This document shows positions 7,334 through 15,596 of a DNA stretch of 64,000 bases, in pieces. How positions within the stretch are numbered: position 1 is the stretch's first letter; every line of letters begins with the position of its first letter. The DNA comes from Caulobacter radicis (GTDB lineage: Bacteria; Pseudomonadota; Alphaproteobacteria; Caulobacterales; Caulobacteraceae): positions 1 to 64,000 of the forward strand of contig NZ_QDKO01000025.1 of NCBI RefSeq assembly GCF_003094615.1. Reading direction: 5' to 3'. Both the position numbers and the translations under genes were made by a program. Below the pieces are notes generated by a model, which saw only the letters and a list, made by a program, of their open reading frames with translations, was not told the DNA's origin and did not search any database.

Positions 7334-7989
7334 GGCCGCGCCGGACGCTTCTGGCTCTCCTGGGGCTGCTTCTGGGCCCGCTGGCCGGGTTCGCGCGCGC
7401 AGAGGACCTGACTGCGGCCTTGGCCGCGCCGGGCGCGCGCGAGGCGATCGCCCGCGTCACGGTGGCCGAGGCCGCCAACCAGGGCGACAGCGGCCTCCTG
7501 GCCGTCGTCTGCACCATCCTCAATCGTCTCGCCGACGGGCGCTGGGGGACGAGCGTGGACCAAGTTCTCAACGCCCGGGCCCAGTTCGAGCCGGTGCTTC
7601 GCGCGGGCGGCGACTGGCGAGCCTTGCCGGCGGCCAGCCCGGTTCAGCGGGCCCGCGTCGACACCCTGGTCAATCTGGTGCTGGAGGGGCGCGTTCCCGA
7701 TCCCACGGGCAAAGCGCTCTATTTCCAGAACCCGCGCATCGTCGCGGCGCGGGCCGCGGCCGGCCAGGTCTCGCCCAGGCTCGTCCATTTCGGCGGCCGC
7801 ACGCCCAGCGCGGTGATCGGCGACCATGCCTTCTATGCGGCCACGGGCCCGGCTCCGGGGGCGGTCGACGCCGCCGCGCCGCCCATTGACGCGATCTTCG
7901 TGCCTCGACCCTCAAGCGAGGCGGTCGCGGCGGGCGCGGGGTCCGGGGCGCGGGGGCTCTTCGTGCTGCCGGACGGAAGTCGGCGCTGA
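7330..7989 (+). CDS. Exported SleB-like cell-wall hydrolase
   Basis: 219 aa, starting at ATG 7330 inside the traF stop (translational coupling). The signal peptide MRPRRTLLALLGLLLGPLAGFARA is followed by the Hydrolase_2/SleB core: VTVAEAANQGDSGLLAVVCTILNR with the family Glu, DGRWGTSVDQV, QFEPV, and TGKALYFQNPRIV. It probably opens peptidoglycan locally in the periplasm for the transfer apparatus. The C-terminal 40 residues are low complexity. Pairing with traF supports a conjugation role; that role is inferred. Confidence 0.8.
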   Translation: MRPRRTLLALLGLLLGPLAGFARAEDLTAALAAPGAREAIARVTVAEAANQGDSGLLAVVCTILNRLADGRWGTSVDQVLNARAQFEPVLRAGGDWRALPAASPVQRARVDTLVNLVLEGRVPDPTGKALYFQNPRIVAARAAAGQVSPRLVHFGGRTPSAVIGDHAFYAATGPAPGAVDAAAPPIDAIFVPRPSSEAVAAGAGSGARGLFVLPDGSRR

Positions 7990-8192
7990 GGGCGGCGCGA
8001 TCTCGCCGCCGTCGTGTGGCGCACGCCTGCTGAGCCTTCTGGCGACGTCTTCCCATCGTGACACGGACGACCCGAAGTCAACGGCTGCGCCGTTCCCCTC
8101 GCGGCCTGTCGGCCGCTGTGGTGACTGCGGGACCCCGTCCGTGGCCCTCGGGTTCAACGTCGCTCACGAGGAGCGATGGTTGGAGCTCCACG

Positions 8193-8510
8193 ATGTTCAA
8201 CGCGATCTCTTCCTTCATGCGCTCGCTGCTCGGCGCCCAGCAGTCCGCGGCGGTTCTCTTTCAAGAGCAGGCCGGCGCGCAGGCGGACGCGTGGCTGGAT
8301 CACCTTGCCCTGGTCGAACATCAGGCCGAGCACGGCCGACTGCAGGCCGAGCGCGCGAAGGCCCGGGCTGCCTGGGCGGCGATGTCGGACGACGAGCGCG
8401 GCGCTGTGCTCGACTGGTGCGATCGGCTGGACGCCGAAGGGCGGCTGGAGGATCACCAGTTCTTCGAGCAGTGGCTGGCGCTGCGGATGCAGGGTTACGT
8501 CGGCGACTGA
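8193..8510 (+). CDS. Small plasmid protein of unknown function
   Basis: 105 aa (MFNAISSFMRSLLGAQQ...). ATG 8193 has GGAG about 8 bases upstream; the longer upstream reading is Arg/Ser-rich and unlikely. The protein is mostly helical and acidic, without membrane segment or signal peptide, and has a repeated heptad-like Ala/Glu stretch (residues 20-60). It is followed directly by a strong terminator, which supports a real gene. It is not recognised. Its place between transfer genes suggests a plasmid-maintenance or transfer accessory role. The 200 bp before it hold no visible gene. Confidence 0.6.
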   Translation: MFNAISSFMRSLLGAQQSAAVLFQEQAGAQADAWLDHLALVEHQAEHGRLQAERAKARAAWAAMSDDERGAVLDWCDRLDAEGRLEDHQFFEQWLALRMQGYVGD

Positions 8511-8512
8511 CC

Positions 8513-8535
8513 CCGGGGGGCTTGGCCCCCCTTTT
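8513..8535 (+). terminator. Terminator after the 8193 gene
   Basis: GGGGGG, a short CTTGG loop region and CCCCCC are followed by TTTT, three bases after the stop codon. Confidence 0.75.
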
Positions 8536-8952
8536 GTCGCCGGCGGGCGGTTGGCGCCGGGCCCGCTTGCGGCGCCGGGCGGCCTCGCGGGCCTTGGGGC
8601 CGCGGGCGAGGCGGCCCTACCGCCAGGTTGCGCTCGCGGACTTCCCGGGCGCGGGCGGCCGCCGATGGCGGCGCGCCGTGGCGCCCGTCGTCCCGCGTCC
8701 GACCGGTGGGGCCGGCCGGGCTGACGAGATCCCCACGGGATCTCGCCGCCGTCGACTCGCGACGGCGTAGCCCGCCGGACTGAGCCTGGGGGCGCCTCTT
8801 CGAAGATTATCCTGTCACCCGGCCCGTCAACCCGCTGGCGCGGGTTCCCCTCCGGGACCGCTGCGCGACCCCTCCGGTGACGGGCCGGGGCCCGACAGGA
8901 GGAGAGGGACAAAGGCGCTCAAGGGGAGCGTCGGTCCAGCCGGAGTCATCCC
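8536..8952. other. 417-bp gap with two hairpins
   Basis: No gene is seen. CGAGATCCC (8725-8733) and GGGATCTCG (8737-8745) form a perfect 9-bp hairpin with a 3-base loop. CCCGGCCCGTCA (8818-8829) and TGACGGGCCGGG (8878-8889) form a 12-bp inverted repeat 48 bp apart, upstream of the 8953 gene. The 16-mer GATCTCGCCGCCGTCG at 8739-8754 also occurs at 7999-8014. The long inverted repeat could be an operator or an mRNA leader structure for the next gene. Confidence 0.45.
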
Positions 8953-9285
8953 ATGTCCGCGACCCAGTTCGATCACCTCGAGCGTCAACTGATCCAGGCC
9001 CACATCGCCAGCGGCCAGCCTCGCTACAGCATCGTCCTGAAGCTGGCCGGCGGGGCTTTCATCCGTCACTGGGCGAGCGAACGCGACGAAGCCATGACCC
9101 GTCACCTTCTGGCGCTGGCCGAGGCCGGGATGATCTCGGTGGTGACCTTCGACCATCTGACCCTGCAGACCCTGGCGGCCGACTTCCCGCCGGACGGCAA
9201 GACCGCCGAGCAGTGGAGGATCGAGTGCGACGAGGCGATCGATCAGATGTTCGAGCGGTGGCTCGCCGCCGAGACCCTGCACTAG
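8953..9285 (+). CDS. Small plasmid protein of unknown function
   Basis: 110 aa (MSATQFDHLERQLIQAH...). A CGGAG site lies about 8 bases before ATG 8953. Composition is normal for a cytoplasmic helical protein, with no signal peptide or membrane segment. It has the same size class and style as the 8193 product and also ends in a strong terminator. No family is recognised. The gene faces traD tail to tail, and the two share the terminator at 9289. Confidence 0.65.
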   Translation: MSATQFDHLERQLIQAHIASGQPRYSIVLKLAGGAFIRHWASERDEAMTRHLLALAEAGMISVVTFDHLTLQTLAADFPPDGKTAEQWRIECDEAIDQMFERWLAAETLH

Positions 9286-9288
9286 GGG

Positions 9289-9311
9289 AGGGGGCGTCAG
9301 CCCCCTTTTTT
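9289..9311. terminator. Shared bidirectional terminator
   Basis: GGGGGC (9290-9295) and GCCCCC (9300-9305) form a stem with a GTCA loop, followed by six Ts on the plus strand. It lies between the converging 8953 gene and traD, and includes the traD stop codon. Confidence 0.8.
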
Positions 9312-9872
9312 GCCCCGTCGACGCCCTGGCGCCGGCGCGTCGCTGGGCGCCTCGCGCGAGGTCTCCTGCGCCAGGCGCTCAGCCGCCATGGCGTCGAAAT
9401 CGGGCAGGTCGGGGACGGTCCGCGCCTTCACCGGGGCGATGGCCAGGCCCAGGGTCTCGGCGATCGCCAGCCGGTCGCGGGGACGGTGGACCCGGGCGTC
9501 GACGATGGCCAGGAGCCGGGCCAGCAGCGGGTCGTCGGGATCCTGCGCGGCCTCGGCCAGCAGCGTCGTCCCCAGCACGATCTTGGCCCGGGTCTCGCGC
9601 TTGCGTTCGGTCTGGTCGAGCAGGGCTTCGAGGCGTTCGACCCGGGCGCGCCACACAGCCAGGCGCTCTTCGTCGTCCTCGATCCTGGCCAGCGGCGTGA
9701 CGTGTCCGCGGTTGCGGGGCAGGGACCCGCGCAGCCCCGACAGCGCCTCGCGGGCGCGATGCTCGCGATCGGCCAGGGCGACCTCGAGAGCCTGCAGACG
9801 CCGCTGGCGAGCGGCCGGGCTTTCGGGGCGGCGGCGGGAGCCAGGCGCGGAGACGGCGGGGTCGGGGGGCAT
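9297..9872 (-). CDS. traD: TraD-like mobilisation accessory protein
   Basis: 191 aa from ATG 9872 (MPPDPAVSAPG); a GTG at 9962 would add 30 residues of doubtful quality. The recognisable part is the C-terminal half: ERKRETRAKIVLGTTLLAEA, the TraD-family signature seen beside MOBQ relaxases of Ti-like plasmids, then DDPLLARLLAIVDARV. The N-terminal half is Arg-rich and coiled-coil-like (residues 20-110), longer than the usual short TraD. It is divergent from the relaxase across the oriT candidate, as in Agrobacterium traCD/traA regions, and presumably belongs to the relaxosome. Confidence 0.65.
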   Translation of the reverse strand: MPPDPAVSAPGSRRRPESPAARQRRLQALEVALADREHRAREALSGLRGSLPRNRGHVTPLARIEDDEERLAVWRARVERLEALLDQTERKRETRAKIVLGTTLLAEAAQDPDDPLLARLLAIVDARVHRPRDRLAIAETLGLAIAPVKARTVPDLPDFDAMAAERLAQETSREAPSDAPAPGRRRGKKGG

Positions 9873-9949
9873 GGCGTACGGCCGGTTGAAGGGCAGGCGG
9901 GAGGGGCGGCGGGTTGATTTCGGATGATGAGGAGCGTACCCCTGACCTG

Positions 9950-10080
9950 TCGTGGGTGACAAGGGCGCAGTTATGCATTGCTAGCAATGCCTGCGGCCGG
10001 CGTCATCGGGATGACGCCGTCAGCCAAGGGGCCAGCCCCTTAGCGATCCCCGCGCCCAGGCGCGAATTGGACCAGGAGAT
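9950..10080. other. Probable origin of transfer (oriT)
   Basis: The spacer between divergent traD and relaxase genes. AAGGGCGCAGTTATGC (9961-9976) resembles the RSF1010/Ti-type nic region (GGGCGCA-N-TTA). It is followed by three symmetric elements: the perfect palindrome GCATTGCTAGCAATGC (9975-9990), GGCGTCAT-CGGG-ATGACGCC (9999-10018) and AAGGGGC-CA-GCCCCTT (10026-10041). Such stem-loops next to a nick core are usual for relaxase recognition. The nick position itself is inferred. Confidence 0.65.
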
Positions 10081-10083
10081 GCG

Positions 10084-11130
10084 GTGGCGCAGTTCCGGCT
10101 CGAGGTGCAGGCGATCAAGCGCGCCGACGGCCGATCGGCCGTCGCGGCGGCCGCCTATCGCGCCGCGACCAGCCTGCACGACCAGCGCCTGGAGATGACC
10201 TTCGACTACACCGCCAAGGGCGGGGTGGCCTTCTCGGGTCTGATGGCCCCGGACGCCGCGCCGGCGTCGCTTACCGATCGCGAGCGCTTGTGGAACGCGG
10301 CCGAAGCGGCCGACAAGCGCGCGGATTCGCGCACCGCCCGCGAGGTGCTGATCTCCCTGCCGCACGAGCTGTCGGATGATCAGCGCCACGCCCTGGTCCG
10401 GGCCTTCGTTCAGGACAGCCTGGTGGCGCGGGGCATGATCGCCGACTACGCGATCCACGATCCCGACGCCCACGGCGATCCGCGCAATCACCACGCCCAC
10501 ATCCTGGTCACCACAAGGCGGGTGACCCCCGAAGGCTTTGGGCTGAAGGGTCGCGAGTGGGACAATCCCGACGCGGTGAGAGCCCTGCGGCTTGAGTGGT
10601 GCGAGATCCAGAACCGGCATCTGCGCCAGCACCTGGGTCCAGACGCGCCGCAGGTGACGCACCACAGCCTGGCCGACCAGGGCGAGGCGCGCGAGCCCAC
10701 CATCCACCTGGGCCCGTCTGCCTCGGGCATGGAGCGACGCGGCGAGGCCTCCGACCGCGGCGACATCAACCGCCGGGTTCGCGAGCGCAACCAGGCGCGC
10801 AAGGACGGGCCGGCCAGGCTGCGCGATCTGGAAGACCGGATGGCCGAGGGCCTGACGCGCGGACCCTATCCGATCGGCGCGGTGATCCGCGAATTCGAGA
10901 CGATCCACGCCACCATGATCGCCGAACGCGACGGCTGGGCGCGCGAACTTGGCCGCCTGCAGCGGCCCGCTGCGCCCCGGGCCGGCGATATCGTGCGCGA
11001 GGTTCTGGCCGAGGCGGCCTCGGCGCGGGCGCTGGCCAAGGGGACGCTGATCGCCACCGAAGGCAGGATCGCCCGTGGGCGGGCCAGGCGCGCCAGCCTG
11101 GCCCGTTGGATCCCAATCCGGCGCGGATGA
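10084..11130 (+). CDS. MobA/MobL-family (MOBQ) relaxase
   Basis: 348 aa, GTG start at 10084 with CCAGGAG upstream. The relaxase nicks oriT and pilots the strand. The N-terminus has AQFRLEVQAIKRADGRSAVAAAAYR with Tyr25 as the likely catalytic tyrosine, then HDPDAHGDPRNHHAHI with the metal-binding H-x-H (His137, His139). The C-terminal part is helical and basic and lacks the helicase domains of the long TraA of Ti plasmids, so this is a short MobA/MobL form. The stop overlaps the next start (ATGA at 11127). Confidence 0.88.
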   Translation: MAQFRLEVQAIKRADGRSAVAAAAYRAATSLHDQRLEMTFDYTAKGGVAFSGLMAPDAAPASLTDRERLWNAAEAADKRADSRTAREVLISLPHELSDDQRHALVRAFVQDSLVARGMIADYAIHDPDAHGDPRNHHAHILVTTRRVTPEGFGLKGREWDNPDAVRALRLEWCEIQNRHLRQHLGPDAPQVTHHSLADQGEAREPTIHLGPSASGMERRGEASDRGDINRRVRERNQARKDGPARLRDLEDRMAEGLTRGPYPIGAVIREFETIHATMIAERDGWARELGRLQRPAAPRAGDIVREVLAEAASARALAKGTLIATEGRIARGRARRASLARWIPIRRG

Positions 11131-11579
11131 TCTGGGCGGCCCATGCCGAGCTCAACGCCCTGGCCCGCGCCCGGCAGGCCGCGCGCCTGGCGGAGATCGG
11201 CTATGCGGTGCGGCGCGACTGGCTGCGCGGTCCCGAGGGACGGGCTTTCCTGGCCGCGCGACTGGATCCCGAAAAGCAGGCCGCCGAGGCGGCGCGGCGT
11301 GAAGGACGGACCCTGGAGCGCAAGATCAGGCGAGCCGACGCGCGTATCGGAGCGGTGGCGCGCACCCGAACCCGCCTGATGGTCGCCAGGGAACTGGGCG
11401 AGGACGCCCTGGTCGCGCCCTCGCAAATGGCTCTTGGCGTCGGCCAGGCGGTGCGCGAGGTCGACCGGCGGGTGGTCGAGGCGATCGCCCGTCACCCGGT
11501 GGCGGCCCAGCAGAAGGGCCTGAACAAGGTTCTGGGCCTGGCCAAGGGCAAGGTTCCGTTCCTGGGGCCCGAGCCCTAG
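11127..11579 (+). CDS. Relaxase-coupled protein of unknown function
   Basis: 150 aa, ATG 11127 overlapping the relaxase stop, so probably translationally coupled. The product (MIWAAHAELNALARARQ...) is highly helical and basic, with a central coiled-coil-like stretch (residues 45-95), and ends in GLAKGKVPFLGPEP. No signal peptide or membrane segment is seen and no family is recognised. Position between relaxase and coupling protein suggests a relaxosome or DNA-processing partner. It could also derive from the C-terminal part of a longer relaxase split by a frame change. Confidence 0.65.
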   Translation: MIWAAHAELNALARARQAARLAEIGYAVRRDWLRGPEGRAFLAARLDPEKQAAEAARREGRTLERKIRRADARIGAVARTRTRLMVARELGEDALVAPSQMALGVGQAVREVDRRVVEAIARHPVAAQQKGLNKVLGLAKGKVPFLGPEP

Positions 11580-11651
11580 CCCCCTAGAATTGACGGATTG
11601 AAACGGCCGCCGGCCCTTGCTCGACTATCGCGCGGGGGCTTGGAGGCGATG

Positions 11652-13583
11652 ATGGCCAAGGGGCCCAAGGCGCTCGCGATCCTGGTCCTTGGCCTGGCGG
11701 GCATGGTGGCGGGGTCATGGGCGGCCGGTCAGTCGGCGGCCCTGCAGTTTGGCTATCCGGCCGCCTTCGGCCCCGGCTGGGGCGTGGTCGGGCCCGTGCG
11801 GCTCTATGCGCCGTGGGCGTTCCTGGCCTGGTACGGCCGCTGGGCCGGGACCTATCCGCAGGTCTTCGACCAGGCCGCCCTGATCGGGCTTGCGGTGTTT
11901 CTCTGGCCGCTGCTGATGGTCATCGGCCTGACGCGTCGGTTCGTGGCGCGGCCCGGGCCCTTCGGCAAGGCCGCCTGGGGCGATCTGGCGGACGCCCGGC
12001 GCGCCGGGCTTGTGGCGGGGGCAAGGTTGCAGGGCAGGGTGCTGGGCCGCCTGAAGGGCCGGCTCCTCAGCATCGTCATGCTGGTCCACTGCGTGATCGT
12101 GGGCGCTTCGCGCTCGGGGAAGGGGGCGGGCCATGTGGTGCCCTCCATGGTCAGTTGGGGCGAAAGCCTGTTCGCCTACGACCGCAAGGGCGAACTCTGG
12201 CACATCACCGCCGACCATCGCCGCACCTTCTCGCACACCTTCTATTTCGCCCCGACCGATCCCAACACCGCGCGCTGGAACCCGTTGTTCGAGGTCCGCA
12301 AGGGTCCCATGGAAATCGCCGACATCCAGAACATCGTCGGCATCCTGGTCGACCCGATCGGACTGAAGGGCGGCAATCTCGATTTCTTCGACCAGAGCGC
12401 GGCCAACTTCTTCACCGGCGTGATCCTGCACTGCCTCTACGCCGAGCCCGACGAGCACAAGACCCTGGCCCATGTCCGTCGGCTGCTGATCGACATCGAG
12501 GCGACGCTGGACGCCATGCTGGCCACCCAGCACCGCTGGCGTCCCGACCCGGCCGCCGCGGACGGCCTGGCGCGCGACGATGACCTCGAGCCCATCGCCG
12601 AGATCCATCCCGAGGTCTGGCTTGGCGCGACGGCGTTCCGGTCGATGGAGCCCAGGGTGCGCTCGAGCGTGCTGGCCACGGCGCAGAAGTCGCTGGCCCT
12701 GTGGGCCGATCCGCTGGTGTGCCACGCCACCAGCGCCTCGGACTTCTGCATCGGCGACCTGGTCTGCGCGAAGGCGCCGGTCAGCCTCTACCTGATCACT
12801 CCACAGGCCCATGCCGATCGCCTGGCCTTCATGGTGCGGGTGATGCTGCGCCAGAGCCTCAACAGCCTGATGGAGACGGTGGACGCCGACAGCCGCGGGC
12901 GGCCCAAGCGCCACAAGCTGCTGATGATGCTCGACGAGTTTCCCAAGCTTGGCCCGCTGCCGTTCCTGGAGAACGCGCTGGGGGAGATGGCCGGCTACGG
13001 CATCGTCGCGCACCTGATCTGCCAGTCGTTCAACGACGTCTTCAAGTACTACGGCGTCCACACCTCGATCTTCGACAACTGCCACGTCACCGCCGCCTTC
13101 GCGACCTCCGAGCCGACCAGCATCGAGCGGGTGGTCAAGCGGGCGGGGCGGGCGCTGGAGATGCGCGAGAGCTTCAGCGACCCGCGCCTGGCCTTCGGCA
13201 AGGGCCATCACAGCCGCAACCAGGCCGAGGTCGAGCGCTATGTCCTGGCCGAGCAGGACGTGCGCGGGCTGGCGGCCGACAAGCAGTTCCTGTTCGTCAA
13301 CAACGCCAAGCCGTTCGTCACCGACAAGATCCGCTACTGGGAGGCGCCGACGATCGCGGCGGTGACGCGCAACTTTTTCGCCGGGGAGCGAGCGCTGTTC
13401 GTTCAGACCCCCGAGACGCTCGACACCCCGGGCGCGCCGCCCAACGACTGGCTCGGCGTGTGTGCGGCGCGGCCGAGCGGGCCGCCGCTGCAAGCGGCGC
13501 CGGCCAGGGCCGCCAGGACGCCCAGCGCGCCTGCGCCGGCGATCCTTAGCGTCGCCGACCTGACCTTCGATTTCGAGGACTGA
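11652..13583 (+). CDS. traG: TraG/VirD4-type coupling protein
   Basis: 643 aa hexameric ATPase linking the relaxosome to the secretion channel at the inner membrane. ATG 11652 has GGAGG five bases upstream; ATG 11649 is adjacent. Two to three N-terminal membrane segments (about residues 5-25, 55-75, 85-105) precede Walker A GASRSGKG at about residue 150. FAYDRKGELWHIT and Walker B LLMMLDEFPKLG (about 422) follow, then QSFNDV. This is the TraG group associated with MOBQ/MOBP relaxases. trbB follows 2 bases after its stop. Confidence 0.93.
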   Translation: MAKGPKALAILVLGLAGMVAGSWAAGQSAALQFGYPAAFGPGWGVVGPVRLYAPWAFLAWYGRWAGTYPQVFDQAALIGLAVFLWPLLMVIGLTRRFVARPGPFGKAAWGDLADARRAGLVAGARLQGRVLGRLKGRLLSIVMLVHCVIVGASRSGKGAGHVVPSMVSWGESLFAYDRKGELWHITADHRRTFSHTFYFAPTDPNTARWNPLFEVRKGPMEIADIQNIVGILVDPIGLKGGNLDFFDQSAANFFTGVILHCLYAEPDEHKTLAHVRRLLIDIEATLDAMLATQHRWRPDPAAADGLARDDDLEPIAEIHPEVWLGATAFRSMEPRVRSSVLATAQKSLALWADPLVCHATSASDFCIGDLVCAKAPVSLYLITPQAHADRLAFMVRVMLRQSLNSLMETVDADSRGRPKRHKLLMMLDEFPKLGPLPFLENALGEMAGYGIVAHLICQSFNDVFKYYGVHTSIFDNCHVTAAFATSEPTSIERVVKRAGRALEMRESFSDPRLAFGKGHHSRNQAEVERYVLAEQDVRGLAADKQFLFVNNAKPFVTDKIRYWEAPTIAAVTRNFFAGERALFVQTPETLDTPGAPPNDWLGVCAARPSGPPLQAAPARAARTPSAPAPAILSVADLTFDFED

Positions 13584-13585
13584 CC

Positions 13586-14539
13586 ATGACCGTCCACGCC
13601 CCCGAAACCCAGGCGCGCAAGGCCCAGGCCCTGGCGCACGCCTTGGGACCGGTCATCGCCGAGGCCCTGGCCGCCCCCGACGTGGTCGAGGTGATCGTCA
13701 ACGCCGACGGGGCGATCTGGATCGAACGGGCCGGTGCGGGACGGGTCCATAGCGGTCAGATAATCGCTCGAGCTGACGCCGAACGGGTGCTGCGCCTGGT
13801 GGCTGACCATGCCGGCGATGTGGTCAATCACGACAACCCCCTGCCCAGCGCCACCCTGCCGGGCGGCGAGCGCTTCCAGGGCGTCTATGCGCCGGTGTCG
13901 GCGGGCCCCGGCTTCGTGATCCGCACACGCCCAGAGACGATCTTCACCCTGGCGGACTATGTCGACCAGGCGGTGATGAGCAGCGCCCAGGCCATGGTCC
14001 TGGAAGCGGCCGCCCAGGCGCGGGAGAATATCCTGATCGTCGGCGGGACGGGCACGGGCAAGACGACCCTGGCCAACGCAATCCTGGCCCTTCCGGCCTT
14101 CGCCCAGGATCGCGTCATCCTCATCGAGGACACCGCCGAACTGCAGTGCGCGGCGCCCGATCAGCTGGCGCTGCTGACCCGCCGCGCCGACCCTCCGATC
14201 AGCATGGCGGAGCTGGTGCGCGCCGCGCTTCGTCTGCGGCCCGACCGAATCGTCATCGGCGAGGTTCGCGACGGCAGCGCGCTGGACCTGCTCAAGGCCT
14301 GGAACACCGGCCACCCGGGCGGCTTGGCGACCATCCATGCCAACAGCGCCCCTGAGGCGCTCGACCGATTGGAGGACCTGATCGGAGAGGTGAGCCAGAC
14401 CGTCCCCCGCCGCGCGATCGGCCAGGCCATCGGCCTGATCGTCTTTCTGCGACGCACGCCGGGCGGCCGACGACTGGAAAGTCTGGTGCGGGTCGAAGGC
14501 TGGACGGCGGAGGCTGGCTACCGGTTGACGCCGATCTGA
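13586..14539 (+). CDS. trbB: TrbB/VirB11-type secretion ATPase
   Basis: 317 aa cytoplasmic hexameric ATPase that powers pilus and channel assembly. Walker A GGTGTGKTT is at about residue 152, the Asp box LIEDTAELQ follows, then Walker B RPDRIVIGEVRDG and the His box LATIHANS, all intact. It starts 2 bases after traG, so the two form one operon. In RP4-type trb clusters trbC-trbL follow; here nothing of the kind follows, so this window cannot encode a complete transfer channel. Confidence 0.92.
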   Translation: MTVHAPETQARKAQALAHALGPVIAEALAAPDVVEVIVNADGAIWIERAGAGRVHSGQIIARADAERVLRLVADHAGDVVNHDNPLPSATLPGGERFQGVYAPVSAGPGFVIRTRPETIFTLADYVDQAVMSSAQAMVLEAAAQARENILIVGGTGTGKTTLANAILALPAFAQDRVILIEDTAELQCAAPDQLALLTRRADPPISMAELVRAALRLRPDRIVIGEVRDGSALDLLKAWNTGHPGGLATIHANSAPEALDRLEDLIGEVSQTVPRRAIGQAIGLIVFLRRTPGGRRLESLVRVEGWTAEAGYRLTPI

Positions 14540-14639
14540 CCCATGCCGGGCGCCTTGGGTGCTCAGGCGCGCGCGAGCAGCAGGTCGATCATGGCCTGGA
14601 ACCGAAACATCCGGGGCGTCCGTCGCGATTCATGTCGTT

Positions 14640-15035
14640 CTACCGAGGGGGCGCCCAATGGCCTCGCCTGGCTTCGCGGGCCTGGGCTTCTTCCTTGGCG
14701 TACGCGCCCTTGCTGTAGCGCCGGTACTCGGTCGCCAAGCCCGAGCGGATAAGCGCGGCGTTCACGTCGGGGGTCACCTCCGACCAGCAGCGGCCCACGA
14801 AGCGGCCATACCGATCCCGATCGACAAAACGGCAGCCGACCCGCCCGCGGGTGAGGCGAACGAGTTCGTCGCGAGCCGCGTAGGCGAGCGGTTCGGCTGG
14901 CGTTTTCCCGCGCCGAACTTCTGGCGCATCGACCCCGAAGAGCCGAACGCGCTCGGGCCCGCACCGCAGCGTATCGCCGTCATGAACGGGGGGCGCGGTG
15001 CAGGAGATGACGGCGGCGGCGAGCGAAGCAAGCAT
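14640..15035 (-). CDS. Exported thermonuclease-like (SNase-fold) protein
   Basis: 131 aa starting at ATG 15035. A short hydrophobic leader ends at a Cys (MLASLAAAVISC), so it may be exported or lipid-anchored. The SNase core is clear: HDGDTLRCGPERVRLFGVDAPE carries the catalytic Arg and Glu of the family, followed by DRYGRFVGRCW (second Arg) and NAALIRSGLA. Small nucleases of this type are frequent on plasmids next to transfer genes. Here the gene sits beyond the broken end of the trb operon, on the opposite strand. It is shorter than secreted Staphylococcus nuclease, but the core looks complete. Confidence 0.8.
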   Translation of the reverse strand: MLASLAAAVISCTAPPVHDGDTLRCGPERVRLFGVDAPEVRRGKTPAEPLAYAARDELVRLTRGRVGCRFVDRDRYGRFVGRCWSEVTPDVNAALIRSGLATEYRRYSKGAYAKEEAQAREARRGHWAPPR

Positions 15036-15182
15036 AGGGCGCTTGTCGCTGCAGCTAGCCTGTGGCGCAAGCTGTAGAGGGCGATGCTCAGGCCAGGCGG
15101 TTTGTTCGGGCCTGCACGCGGGACGCTGTCTGGCCGCACGCTTGGCCTTCCTGCGGGTAGATCACCCCTGCCGCGGTCCGTT

Positions 15183-15349
15183 TTCCCGAGACCCGAAGGC
15201 CCCAGCAACACCAGGGTCTCGCCCCGTCCGATCTTCAGATCCACGTCCCGCAGCGCGTGTACGTCGCCAGCGCCGGTGGGATAGGTCTTGCAAAGGCCCC
15301 TAAGCTCGAATCCGGACCCCGGCGACGGCGACGGGTCACTGACAGGCAT
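15183..15349 (-). pseudogene. ABC transporter ATPase, cut inside Walker A
   Basis: The first 56 codons from ATG 15349 read as a normal LolD/MacB-type ATPase start: FELRGLCKTYPTGAG, VHALRDVDLKIGRGETLVLLGPSG, then GLGKT. Homology stops at the lysine of Walker A; the frame continues into unrelated Arg/Pro-rich sequence. The rest of the gene is absent, so this is a truncated remnant with a breakpoint near 15,180. Confidence 0.75.
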
Positions 15350-15596
15350 GGTCGATCTCCACGCAATCGATCACCTGCTCTCACTTTCCGGCCAAGGACG
15401 GCTGTGATCGTGATCCGCCGCAAGTCCGCGCCGTGTCGCGCGAGCGCAGCGCTCCTCAGCTCAAAGAGCGGCTTCGTGCCGCCCTAGAAATGCTCGCAAT
15501 GGGGGTGTGAAAATAAATACATCTCAAGGGTGCGTGGTGTTGTGTCTTTCGGCTCAGGCAAGCGGTCGTGTGGGCGATCGCGAATGGGGACACATC

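Noticed and set aside
11715..13493. 592-codon frame opposite traG
   Set aside because: Mirror of the strongly supported coupling protein; His/Gln/Arg-rich composition typical of antisense high-GC frames.
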